Virus record (IMG/VR): IMGVR_UViG_3300044633_001173
Span: 1 to 50,680 of that record
Length of the DNA: 50,680 nucleotides
Strand: one strand, 5' to 3'
DNA from: a virus
A program made the translations under genes and the position numbers. Below, piece after piece: positions 26,905 through 35,798 of the stretch. The notes under the pieces were generated by a model, which was given only the letters and a program-made list of their open reading frames with translations, did not search any database and was not told the DNA's origin. Within the stretch, counting starts at the first letter, position 1, and each line of letters opens with the position of its first letter.

Positions 26905-26905
26905 A

Positions 26906-27223
26906 ATGCAGTACTATAATAGATATCAGAATTTCTTTGTGAATGGACAACAAACGGTTGTACCTTATGTGACATTACCTATAAGACCGTCAGACCAAAA
27001 ATACATTTATAGAACAAACAGAAGTAGGTTAGATAAGATTAGTTTTGAAAAATATGGATCGCCTTATTTTGGTTGGTTGATACTTATGGCTAACCCTGAA
27101 TTTGGAGGACTGGAAACTAACATACCTGACGGAACTATTTTAGTTATACCTTATCCATTATTAGGTGCGCTTTTGGACTACAAAAATGCGGTAGATACAC
27201 ATATTTTTTATTATGGCAGATAA
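26906..27223 (+). CDS. 53: Baseplate wedge protein (T4 gp53-like)
   Basis: A 105-aa protein. The pattern VTLPIRPSDQKYIYRTNRSR, LDKISFEKYGSPYFGWLILM, ANPEF and PDGTILVIPYPLLG is the gp53/tail-protein-X plan: an 'R-x-D-x-x-x-x-x-Y-G-x-x-x-x-x-W-x-I-x-x-A-N' LysM-like fold closing with 'P-x-G-T-x-L-x-I-P'. gp53 clamps neighbouring wedges in the T4 baseplate. T4 gp53 is 196 aa, so this is a minimal version. The start is 1 nt after the upstream stop, and the end overlaps the next gene by 11 nt, so it is tightly co-translated with both giant baseplate genes. Confidence 0.72.
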   Translation: MQYYNRYQNFFVNGQQTVVPYVTLPIRPSDQKYIYRTNRSRLDKISFEKYGSPYFGWLILMANPEFGGLETNIPDGTILVIPYPLLGALLDYKNAVDTHIFYYGR

Positions 27224-30200
27224 TTTTTCAAAAAAACCACTTTATGTTGAAACAGACTATGACAACATTATTTCAATCGATCCAAATAAAATCGTTGAAA
27301 ATAATGTAATAAAGGACAGATTAGTTGACCACGAAGAGTTAGTTATTTATGCTAACTTAGAAACTAAAGTTGTTCCTAGGACTAAATTGGCTGTTGGTGA
27401 AACTTTGGACGTTATTAGTAGTTCAGTCGCTAGTTTATTATCAAGCACAAACGATCCCGATTTAGTAATTAATTTTTTACAACCAAAAGGTAAAAAGGCT
27501 TTTGATACATCATACACTGACCAACTTACGGGTAAAGGTGCTAGGTTTGCCGAAAGTTCTAATCAAACAACTAGAAACATTAAAGGAACAAAAGATGTTT
27601 CTAACTACGAAGATACCCAACTTTTAGGTATTGAATCAATTAACGTTACGGTTAATAGTATCGGAGTACCAAAAGTAAGTATGAGGTTAATTGATGTTCA
27701 AGGGAGAACACTATTTGAACAAGGTGAGAAATCACTTTATTCTGTTTTTTTCAATATGCCCTACCCTTTGTTTTATCTTACGCTAAAAGGGTATTATGGG
27801 AAAGCTATTAGGTACGCTTTAAATTTAGTGAGTTTTAATGCTACTTTTGACGCGTCAGCAGGAAATTATTTAATAAATTTGGAGTTCATCGGTAAACTAA
27901 CAGGTTTACTTTCTGATACGCTTTTAGACTACGCAATCGTAGCGCCTAAAATGTTTCCAACAAATATTCAAACAACTGAACAGACAAATAGTAGTGCGAC
28001 GCCAAATCAAACTGTAAATACACAAATAACCCAAACGTCAATAGGCGCACAAAAACTTGAAGAGATTTACGGTATATATGAGTCAAAGGCATTAATACCT
28101 AAAGGGTTTCCTAGATTAACAATAGAAGAGTTTTTTTTAAGGGCAGAAAATTATGATTTAGCGGTCCAAGAATCAATTGAAAAGGGAGACTTTACTGTAC
28201 TTAATGATGTCCAAACATTTAATAATATCTTAAATGAATTAGTCGAAACTGTTTATAATAAAGTCCTTACAAACTATTTGGATACTGATAGTTTTATTAT
28301 CAAAAACAATCAAATATATTATCCATATAAAAGAAACATAGATTTTGATTTCAGAAATCAATTAGTAAAAGATATTGAAGCGGAGATAAATGGTGCTGTT
28401 AAAGTTTTGAATAATAATACATCATTTGGGACTGGTGAAAATAAAGGTACCTATAAGATAGGTAACACCACATTCGAAGGACAATCAATTCCTGTAAATC
28501 TATCCGTCAATGATATAGTTAAAAAATTTTGGTACACAGACTTAACAGAAGACGATTATAGAAGTAGTCTATCTCAAAAATTGAAGAGAAATGATTTCAC
28601 CGACCAAGAGTTAAATACTTATAAAACACAAGTTGCAAAAGAATTTGAACTCTTTGGTAAAGTAAGAGATGTGAACACAGGTCAACTTGTTGATGATCCA
28701 GCATTAAGTCCTACATTTTTTACATATGGTGAAAAGAAAATAGGGGATATAAACTACATTCCGAATAGTTTTTTTGCTAAAATAGATAAATTAAAATCAA
28801 CATTAGAGGCGAAAAAAACATCAATAGAACAAAACTTCTCAGATTTATTAGCTGACAAACTTATAACGGAAACCGATGGTTTGGGATTCACACCTACAAT
28901 TAGAAACGTATTCGCAATAATTATGGCTGGTGTTGATACCTATTATAGGTTGATGGACCAAACACACTTTGACGCATGGCAAAAAAGAAATGACCCCAAA
29001 AGAATTCAATCAATTTTACCTGCTAGTAATAATTTTGGTATAGATTCTAAAAATCAAGTAAACTATGTGGGTCAAGAAAATACAAATAACGTTATTTACC
29101 CATGGCCAACGTATTTTGTGAAAGAAAGAACAAGTGACGGTGTTGATAAATACGTTATACAATACCTAGGTTCCCCAAATTATGCTACCACAACAAACGC
29201 TTTTGATAGGACTGTTTGGCCTGAAGTATTTTTTACTGAGAAATATTTGGAGGCTGGAACATTAAAAGCTCCCGTTGGTAAAAAAAATAGTTATGTCAAC
29301 CAAAAATTAATTGGAGAGTATGCATCGTCAAATAGTTTAGAATTTCCATTCAGTACAATACCATATGAAGACCCAAGTGAGATATCATTTTTCTACGAGT
29401 GGTGGGAAAGAACTTTTTTAACTTCACACTACACCCAACTCTTTAGAGGTAATTACCAAAGACCACAGGTTGATAAGTTTATTGCAGACTTAGAATACAG
29501 CAACATCCAAAAAAATATAAAAGATAAACCGTTGTTATTAGAAAAATTAAAAAATAATCCATTTGATTTAACAATATTAGAGGATTACCTTAAAACGATT
29601 TCAAATAATGGCGCATCTACTAAATATTGGAATTATGAGAGGGATAATTTTACCACAGACTATATAAATAATTTATTATCAAAAGACTATGGATTATTTA
29701 GTATGGACACTATTGATGGGAGTAGTTTAACGTTAGACACTACAGTACCATTAGTTGATAATTTTAAAAATTATTTGACTGATACAACAACTAATGAACT
29801 TAACTTGTTTGACTCAGACAATCTTTATGATGACAACAATCCTAATTTACCTTATAATACAGATGACACATTTATTTTTTTCCAAGACAAAAAAACTGTC
29901 GCAAGATTGAAAGAAAATTCGCAAGGTAATGATTTAACTTTAAACTACTCGTATGAGGAATTTATAAATAAAAATTTTAATTTAAGTGTATTTACAATAC
30001 CAGATACACCAACACCAATAAAAAGTGCAATAGACTTAACAAATTATTTTGGTAAAAAGTATGGTACCTTTCAATATACAAACTATACAGAATTAGATGT
30101 TATTTTAACAAACTATTCTGGTTTAGTAACTTCTGACCAAGTAACTTCACTTATTAATACTCCATATTTTATAAATTCAATTTTAAAAGGGGTTGAAAAT

Positions 30201-33200
30201 GAAAAAAATGGGATTTCTAATCCATATGTTTCTTTAGGGTATCTTTTTCTTTCTTCGATTGCAAATGATAATAGAACAATCAGCTCACTTGATAATAATA
30301 ATATAAGTGTCGATTTATTAACAACATTTTCTAAATTTTCAGCCATTCATCAAATGCCATATTATTACATTTTAAAATATGGTGCTATTTGGCATAGATA
30401 TAAAACTTGGATAGAATCAAATAAAACTATAGATATACTAGATGATGTTTGGCAAGATTTCGACTATCTAAATAATTATGACCCAACACTTGGGTCTTTA
30501 TCTACTCAATATACTATTAAGAATTACACTGGAGGTACAACTACATTCAGTGCGTTTGAAACTTTATTTACACCACCTACTAATACACAGAGTATTGAAA
30601 AATACAATTTAGGATTTTATCCTAAATTAATTAATAATTTTTATTGGTACTTCACTAAAAAAGATTTGTTTACAAATTATTCATTATCTGAATTTGAGGA
30701 AGCGTATAATCAAAACAAACTTAGAATTGGTACTAATAGTAAATCGTCCTTTTTTATGCCATATAGTGGTGACTCTAATAACTTAGATAGGTCAATAGCA
30801 ATTAATTCTTACTTCCAGTATTTTATTTTTGATAAAAACCCTATGGTCGATAAAGATAATAAAGTTTTTATTACCGTACCATCAAACGGAGGTTCACCAT
30901 TTAATCAAACAACATTAGAGTGTTTCACTACGACAAAAAAATTAAAAACGGAGATTGCAAATAATGATGCGATGTATAACGGATCTATTAGAGGAATTTG
31001 GGGACTTTCAAATTTTGGGTATTTTGATAATACAAAAATATCAAAACCAACACCGCAAGAGTATATTGGGTATGGTCTAAATTCGTATTACGACATTAGT
31101 CGTTTGATTGGAACATTTAATCCACAAATACTTGACGAGTTTGAAAAGGCATTTTTAGGATTTTGCGACCCGAATGCTGATGCTTCCGACATATTAGTTC
31201 TTAGTGGTGAAAGAACAACTCCTGATTATATAGATTCAAACAAGATAAAAAATATAAAACAAAGAAGACTTAAAGACCAAATAGTAAACCTGTTTAAAGT
31301 AAAAGAAACTGATTTAACAAATCCTATAACTAATCAAGAAAGTATTGATTCAGAGAATTTAGCACAAGTTCAACAGATTAATATGTCAAAAAAGTTAGAA
31401 GAATTTATCAATTTTGAATGTATATTAAAAATAGGAAACCCGAGTAACTACAATAGAAAATTATTTAATAGTTTTTCGACTGACCCTACTTTACAACCTA
31501 CCCAATCACTTGCGTTCGATGAATACGTTTTGGGAACTTTACCTGGTGATGGATTTAATAATAGTTTACTAAATAGTCAATCCAACAATAGTGAAGCTTG
31601 GATTGAATTACAAAAGTATGTTGGTTATTCAAACAATCAGTTTGTTACTTATAGTGACACAGGTTCCACAATAACAGACTTTTTTATAGATAATAATATT
31701 GCATTTACTACGTCAAACATACAAACACTTTATCCTTTAATAAAAATATATGCAAAAGAAAAGTATACAACATTATATAATGGTGATGCATGGGATAAAG
31801 ACACCTTTTTTGAGAATTACAATCAGTATTTAAATGAACTGAATTCTTTACAAAGTAACATGGTAAGGGAAATATCGTCTAAACTTAATAGAAACTTACC
31901 AAACACCAAAACAGAGATTGAAGGTGTTAGTTCTAATGTGAGTGGTAATGTTACAAAATTAAGTACTTACAACACCTTTCAAGCTTTCAACGACAAATGG
32001 ATTTCAGGAGGAGATTTCAAATCTAAAACTATTTTTGAAGACTTTGTTTTTGTTAATGCCGGTAATGGAGACATCGGGTCAGATTTGACGGTTAATGTTG
32101 TTCAAATTGCAAAACTTCTTAAGGAACGTAAAACCATGACAATCCTTGACACGATAGATACAATAATGAGTGTGATTGATAATATGTTGTTTTATGCTAT
32201 GCCGGCTTATATAAATTTTTATGGCAATCAATCTCCAGTTCCTAACGCACAACCTAAACCAATAGACCTCCCTAATTCGTTATTTGGTACATATACTGAA
32301 GTAAATTATATTGACTCAAGTCCTAAGTTTGTATTAATGTATGTGGGGAAAACATCAGAACACCCAAAATCAAATAACAACACTGTATTATATAATGATG
32401 ATAGTTATGATTTCAGAAATCCGTCAACATGTCCCGTTAGGATACCTGTAACACCACCATATAATTTTTCACTATCAAATAAAGTAGTTGCATTTACAGT
32501 TGATTTTGGAATACAAAATCAAAATATGTTTACAAGTTTGGAGTTAGGTATGGATGAAAAAAAACCTACAGGAGCAACATTTTTGGTGAGAGACCAAATA
32601 GCTAATGGTGTAAACGGTGACCAGATTTCTCAACAAACATCATCTATATATTCTTTATATCTAAGTTCTTCTTATAGTTGTACAGTTACTTCGTTGGGTA
32701 ATGTGATGATACAACCAATGATGTATTTTAATTTAAGACATGTACCTCTTTTTTATGGGTCTTATCAAATTTATAGCATTGAGCATAGAATAACAAGACA
32801 GGGATTCGAAACAACATTCAAAGGAACAAGAATGCCAATATATGAGTTACCGAAACCTGAAAGTATGGCAACGTACATTAAACAAAACTATTTAGAAAAA
32901 TATAAAAGTATTGCATTACAAAAACCAAACCCTATTTCTGCGGTTTCAGGAGCAACAACTTCTTTAGATCAACCTGAAGCTGTTGGTACAACTTTGAAAC
33001 CTGAAGATGAGTGTCAATTACTTGTTAGTTCTAAATATGAATCATTACCTTTTGTTGCGATTTCAAGAAGTAGTTTAACATTTGTTCAGTTGGCTAATTT
33101 AATAAAAACATTACCTTCATTAGATAAAAATATAGGTATTACTTTATTCGTTATTGCAATTACAAGATCTTCTAATGGGTTCGAAGAAAACTTAGTACAG

Positions 33201-33605
33201 CCAATTAATAATAACCTATTTGAGTTGACGGGAATAAATACATATAGCGACGACCCAAAATTAAATTCATTGGTTTGTACAAGTATAGATAATGTAACTA
33301 ACCCACTATTTTCATTTGACCAACCAATTGATTCTATACAAATTGCTTACAAATTGTATCAAAATTTAGGTCCTATAATAACTGAATTAAAATTACTAAA
33401 TATTGGTAATGATTTGGAAACAACTAAAGAATCTATCGCTCAGTTCATAATCGCAACTTGGGATACTGGATACGGATTTACAGGAAAAAGTGCTAGTCAA
33501 ATAAAAGACTTCGTACTTCAAAATGTACAAAACGAAACAATCCTACCAAACGTTTACAACGCATATAAAGAATTAGTTGGGTTAGCTACTACGTACTTCC
33601 CATAA
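27213..33605 (+). CDS. Giant baseplate hub-like protein (2130 aa)
   Basis: The largest closed gene here. An N-terminal region (about residues 130-250) has a conserved beta-rich segment (INVTVNSIGVPKVSMRLIDV, then FFNMPYPLFYLTLKGYYGKA). The middle 1500 aa are Asn/Tyr-rich with few landmarks. Around residues 1750-1890, NMFTSLELGM, SCTVTSLGNVMIQPMMYFNL and YGSYQIYSIEHRITRQGFET follow the closing domain of tail hub proteins (gp27/gpD type), where a 'Y-x-V/I-x-x-x-x-H-x-I-x-x-x-x-x-x-T' strand pair ends the ring. The last 140 aa look like a lysozyme/glucosaminidase-type helical fold with NNNLFELTGI but no clear catalytic Glu. It overlaps the gp53-like gene by 11 nt. A hub role is inferred from these patterns and the neighbours. 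Confidence 0.65.
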   Translation: MADNFSKKPLYVETDYDNIISIDPNKIVENNVIKDRLVDHEELVIYANLETKVVPRTKLAVGETLDVISSSVASLLSSTNDPDLVINFLQPKGKKAFDTSYTDQLTGKGARFAESSNQTTRNIKGTKDVSNYEDTQLLGIESINVTVNSIGVPKVSMRLIDVQGRTLFEQGEKSLYSVFFNMPYPLFYLTLKGYYGKAIRYALNLVSFNATFDASAGNYLINLEFIGKLTGLLSDTLLDYAIVAPKMFPTNIQTTEQTNSSATPNQTVNTQITQTSIGAQKLEEIYGIYESKALIPKGFPRLTIEEFFLRAENYDLAVQESIEKGDFTVLNDVQTFNNILNELVETVYNKVLTNYLDTDSFIIKNNQIYYPYKRNIDFDFRNQLVKDIEAEINGAVKVLNNNTSFGTGENKGTYKIGNTTFEGQSIPVNLSVNDIVKKFWYTDLTEDDYRSSLSQKLKRNDFTDQELNTYKTQVAKEFELFGKVRDVNTGQLVDDPALSPTFFTYGEKKIGDINYIPNSFFAKIDKLKSTLEAKKTSIEQNFSDLLADKLITETDGLGFTPTIRNVFAIIMAGVDTYYRLMDQTHFDAWQKRNDPKRIQSILPASNNFGIDSKNQVNYVGQENTNNVIYPWPTYFVKERTSDGVDKYVIQYLGSPNYATTTNAFDRTVWPEVFFTEKYLEAGTLKAPVGKKNSYVNQKLIGEYASSNSLEFPFSTIPYEDPSEISFFYEWWERTFLTSHYTQLFRGNYQRPQVDKFIADLEYSNIQKNIKDKPLLLEKLKNNPFDLTILEDYLKTISNNGASTKYWNYERDNFTTDYINNLLSKDYGLFSMDTIDGSSLTLDTTVPLVDNFKNYLTDTTTNELNLFDSDNLYDDNNPNLPYNTDDTFIFFQDKKTVARLKENSQGNDLTLNYSYEEFINKNFNLSVFTIPDTPTPIKSAIDLTNYFGKKYGTFQYTNYTELDVILTNYSGLVTSDQVTSLINTPYFINSILKGVENEKNGISNPYVSLGYLFLSSIANDNRTISSLDNNNISVDLLTTFSKFSAIHQMPYYYILKYGAIWHRYKTWIESNKTIDILDDVWQDFDYLNNYDPTLGSLSTQYTIKNYTGGTTTFSAFETLFTPPTNTQSIEKYNLGFYPKLINNFYWYFTKKDLFTNYSLSEFEEAYNQNKLRIGTNSKSSFFMPYSGDSNNLDRSIAINSYFQYFIFDKNPMVDKDNKVFITVPSNGGSPFNQTTLECFTTTKKLKTEIANNDAMYNGSIRGIWGLSNFGYFDNTKISKPTPQEYIGYGLNSYYDISRLIGTFNPQILDEFEKAFLGFCDPNADASDILVLSGERTTPDYIDSNKIKNIKQRRLKDQIVNLFKVKETDLTNPITNQESIDSENLAQVQQINMSKKLEEFINFECILKIGNPSNYNRKLFNSFSTDPTLQPTQSLAFDEYVLGTLPGDGFNNSLLNSQSNNSEAWIELQKYVGYSNNQFVTYSDTGSTITDFFIDNNIAFTTSNIQTLYPLIKIYAKEKYTTLYNGDAWDKDTFFENYNQYLNELNSLQSNMVREISSKLNRNLPNTKTEIEGVSSNVSGNVTKLSTYNTFQAFNDKWISGGDFKSKTIFEDFVFVNAGNGDIGSDLTVNVVQIAKLLKERKTMTILDTIDTIMSVIDNMLFYAMPAYINFYGNQSPVPNAQPKPIDLPNSLFGTYTEVNYIDSSPKFVLMYVGKTSEHPKSNNNTVLYNDDSYDFRNPSTCPVRIPVTPPYNFSLSNKVVAFTVDFGIQNQNMFTSLELGMDEKKPTGATFLVRDQIANGVNGDQISQQTSSIYSLYLSSSYSCTVTSLGNVMIQPMMYFNLRHVPLFYGSYQIYSIEHRITRQGFETTFKGTRMPIYELPKPESMATYIKQNYLEKYKSIALQKPNPISAVSGATTSLDQPEAVGTTLKPEDECQLLVSSKYESLPFVAISRSSLTFVQLANLIKTLPSLDKNIGITLFVIAITRSSNGFEENLVQPINNNLFELTGINTYSDDPKLNSLVCTSIDNVTNPLFSFDQPIDSIQIAYKLYQNLGPIITELKLLNIGNDLETTKESIAQFIIATWDTGYGFTGKSASQIKDFVLQNVQNETILPNVYNAYKELVGLATTYFP

Positions 33606-33623
33606 TTTTATAAACAAACGATA

Positions 33624-33631
33624 TATTTATA
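33624..33631 (+). promoter_or_regulatory. TATTTATA element before the 74-aa gene
   Basis: ATATATTTATATATAAAA context, 11 nt before the ATG at 33643. Confidence 0.5.
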
Positions 33632-33642
33632 TATAAAATAAT

Positions 33643-33867
33643 ATGAACATGAAAGCACTTTTAGACGACTATCTAAAAAAAGATACAAGAATCACTCAAA
33701 AGAATAACGGAAACGGGTATCAGGAAGTTTGTGATTTAGATACCGGTGATTGTTACACAATAAGAATGAAAGACGGACTTATTGAAAGAGTTGACAATAC
33801 TATGAAAACTAACAGAACATTAAAAGTCGAAACACCAACAGGTGTTAAGACATTACTTAACGGTTAA
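33643..33867 (+). CDS. Small protein of unknown function (74 aa)
   Basis: Begins MNMKALLDDYLKKDTRI; an ATG two codons on is an alternative start. A short helix is followed by two beta-hairpins (EVCDLDTGDCYTIRMKDGLI and RTLKVETPTGVK). The Cys-x5-Cys pair in the first hairpin might pair but could be chance. No family is recognised. It has its own octamer promoter and lies 10 nt before the next gene's ATG, so the two probably form one unit ending at the terminator at 34558. Confidence 0.7.
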   Translation: MNMKALLDDYLKKDTRITQKNNGNGYQEVCDLDTGDCYTIRMKDGLIERVDNTMKTNRTLKVETPTGVKTLLNG

Positions 33868-33877
33868 AATTAACGTA

Positions 33878-34552
33878 ATGAATATTGATAAAAAAATTAT
33901 AGAAGAACTTAAAAGGTTCAATCAAATTAATTCTTATATTTTAAAAGAACAAGTTGATGCACCGGCACCTGAAGGTGAATTACCACCGGCACCTGAAGGA
34001 GAAGTGCCACCAGCACCCGAAGGAGAAGTGCCACCAGCACCTCCGGCTGGTGATGCGACATCTACAGAGGCACCACCCGCTGAAGAAGTGGCAGAACCAA
34101 TAGATGTTGAATCTGACCCTGATGTTGAAGAGGTTGATGCTGAAAAAGAAAGTGTTGAAGGTGAATCTGAAGAAATAGATATTACTGATTTAGTTACTAA
34201 CCAACAAGAAATTAAAACAAAACAGGATGAGTTCATGGATGGTATGTTCACTAGATTAGATGATTTAGAAAACAAATTGAACACTATGGACCAGATTATG
34301 GATAAAATAAACAGTTTAGAAAATAAGTTTGATAAATATAGAGAAAAAACACCTGAAGAAAAACTTATGTTAAGGTCTTTAGATTCTTATCCATACAATC
34401 AAAAATTGACAGATTTTTTCCAAGATAAAGAAGTTGAAATGGAAAAAACAGGAAAAAATGAATATATATTAACCTCCGATGATGTTGAAAACTTCTCTCC
34501 AAACGAAATAAAGAAGACTTTTAACATCTATGATGACGAAAAACAAAACTAA
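33878..34552 (+). CDS. Acidic Pro/Glu-rich coiled-coil protein, unknown
   Basis: A 224-aa protein. The ATG at 33878 is preferred over an in-frame ATG at 33842, which lies inside the upstream gene. After a short basic helix, residues about 27-60 hold repeats of PAPEGE(V/L)P, then a strongly acidic stretch (to about 105), then a coiled coil (QQEIKTKQDEFMDGMFTRLD continuing to about 155), and a C-terminal domain of about 65 aa. An acidic linker plus coiled coil suggests a scaffolding or internal structural part, but nothing identifies it. It is followed by a good terminator. Confidence 0.75.
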   Translation: MNIDKKIIEELKRFNQINSYILKEQVDAPAPEGELPPAPEGEVPPAPEGEVPPAPPAGDATSTEAPPAEEVAEPIDVESDPDVEEVDAEKESVEGESEEIDITDLVTNQQEIKTKQDEFMDGMFTRLDDLENKLNTMDQIMDKINSLENKFDKYREKTPEEKLMLRSLDSYPYNQKLTDFFQDKEVEMEKTGKNEYILTSDDVENFSPNEIKKTFNIYDDEKQN

Positions 34553-34557
34553 TAAAT

Positions 34558-34582
34558 AAGGGACCTTTGAGTCCCTTTTTTA
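34558..34582 (+). terminator. Intrinsic terminator closing the structural block
   Basis: AAGGGAC (34558-34564) pairs with GTCCCTT (34571-34577) around CTTTGA, with a T run. It separates the late-type unit from the gp32 promoter that starts 1 nt further on. Confidence 0.88.
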
Positions 34583-34613
34583 TTTGACAAACTTGAATAT
34601 TCACCTATATTTG
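34583..34613 (+). promoter_or_regulatory. Bacteroidota housekeeping promoter before gp32
   Basis: TTTG (34583-34586), a 19-nt spacer and TATATTTG (34606-34613) fit the Bacteroidota sigma-A consensus (TTTG at -33, TAnnTTTG at -7) at every defined base. Transcription would start near 34620, about 30 nt before the ATG at 34649. It implies that the replication block is read by unmodified host polymerase. Confidence 0.75.
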
Positions 34614-34648
34614 TTGTAGATAAAAGAGTAATAATTAAAAATTTATTT

Positions 34649-35503
34649 ATGGCAAATTCAGTATTAGATTCAGTACTTGCGCAGTACGAAAAGAACTCAA
34701 CAACTACGGGTTCACAAAAATCAAACATTTCACAAGAAGACAGATTGAAGAAGTATTTTTCAGCAATCCTTCAGAAGAATGAAAAATCCGCATCACGACG
34801 TATTCGTATCTTACCTACAAAAGATGGTTCATCTCCATTTGTTGAAGTATGGTATCATGAAATCCAAGTGAACGGACAATGGGTTAAGTTGTATGACCCT
34901 GAAAAAAATGACAACGAACGTTCACCTTTGACTGAGGTTTATAATGAACTTATTTCAACAGGTAAGAAAGAAGATAAAGAATTGGCATCACAATACCGTT
35001 CACGTTTATTTTACATTGTAAAAGTTATTGACCGTGACAACGAACAAGATGGTGTTAAATTCTGGCGATTCAAACACAACTACAAACAAGAAGGTGTGTT
35101 AGATAAAATTCTCCCTATTTGGAAAGCTAAAGGCGATGTAACTGATGCTGAAAAAGGTCGAGATTTAATCATTGAACTTACAAAAGCAAAAACACCACAA
35201 GGAAAAGAGTATACCGTTATTCAAACAATCATGTATGATGACCCTCAACCTTTACACGAGGATAAAGAAATCATGGAAGGATGGCTCCAAGATGAACTTA
35301 CATGGAATGATGTGTATTCAAAAAAACCCGTAGAATATTTAGAAGCAGTTGCAGTTGGTGAGACACCAATGTGGTCATCTGAACTTAAAAAATATGTTTA
35401 CGGTGAAGCTGCTGAAATTTCACTTGGAGGGGCAAAACAAGAAACACCAACTCCTGTTGACCCACAAGCAGACGAAGAACCAGCAGAAGATTTGCCATTC
35501 TAA
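34649..35503 (+). CDS. 32: Single-stranded DNA-binding protein (T4 gp32-like)
   Basis: A 284-aa protein, near T4 gp32 (301 aa). It has an N-terminal basic/helical arm for self-association and an OB-fold core (SASRRIRILPTKDGSSPFVE, WYHEIQVNGQWVKLYDP, SRLFYIVKVIDRDNEQDGV, FWRFKHNYKQEG). The acidic tail ends QADEEPAEDLPF, the type used to contact partner proteins. It coats single-stranded DNA during replication and recombination. The protein contains no Cys at all, so the zinc site of T4 gp32 (His64 and three Cys) is absent. It is first in the replication block, has its own promoter, and is followed by a partly leaky-looking terminator before the genes it works with. Confidence 0.93.
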   Translation: MANSVLDSVLAQYEKNSTTTGSQKSNISQEDRLKKYFSAILQKNEKSASRRIRILPTKDGSSPFVEVWYHEIQVNGQWVKLYDPEKNDNERSPLTEVYNELISTGKKEDKELASQYRSRLFYIVKVIDRDNEQDGVKFWRFKHNYKQEGVLDKILPIWKAKGDVTDAEKGRDLIIELTKAKTPQGKEYTVIQTIMYDDPQPLHEDKEIMEGWLQDELTWNDVYSKKPVEYLEAVAVGETPMWSSELKKYVYGEAAEISLGGAKQETPTPVDPQADEEPAEDLPF

Positions 35504-35511
35504 ATTTAATT

Positions 35512-35551
35512 AAGCATGGATACTTTTAAACATATTGTGTCCATGCTTTTT
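35512..35551 (+). terminator. Intrinsic terminator after gp32
   Basis: AAGCATGGA (35512-35520) pairs exactly with TCCATGCTT (35540-35548) around a 19-nt loop and is followed by eight T. No clear promoter lies between it and 35577, so some read-through to the small gene and uvsX is likely, giving more gp32 than UvsX. Confidence 0.85.
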
Positions 35552-35576
35552 TTTATAAACAAATTAAAAAGACAAA

Positions 35577-35798
35577 ATGAAACCAGTGATTGCAGAAAAA
35601 TTAAAAGAAGCATTAGTTAAAAAATATGAAGCAGAAATTGCTGACGCTGAAGCAAGACTTTATGTTTATTTCACAAATCCTGTTGGGATTGGTGAACATC
35701 CACAACACACAGAAGAGATGGATAATTTAGTTGGACAACTTACAGATGCTAAAGATAAGTTGGAAACTATAACAAATTTTAAAATTTACGAACTATAA
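35577..35798 (+). CDS. Small helical protein upstream of uvsX, unknown
   Basis: A 73-aa protein, MKPVIAEKLKEALVKKYEAE onward: two long charged helices split by a short NPVGIGEHPQHTEEMD turn. A helical hairpin is likely. Its last base of TAA is the A of the uvsX ATG (TAATG), so it is translationally coupled to UvsX and may assist it, a position where T4 relatives also keep small recombination or unknown genes. No motif defines a function. Confidence 0.75.
   Translation: MKPVIAEKLKEALVKKYEAEIADAEARLYVYFTNPVGIGEHPQHTEEMDNLVGQLTDAKDKLETITNFKIYEL

Noticed and set aside
33934-34284. Minus-strand 116-aa frame rich in Ser/Gly
   Set aside because: A shadow of the PAPEGE repeats and acidic codons of the plus-strand gene.
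34644-34650. TATTTAT overlapping the gp32 ATG
   Set aside because: It includes the first two bases of the start codon, so it cannot act as its promoter; a clear host-type promoter lies upstream.
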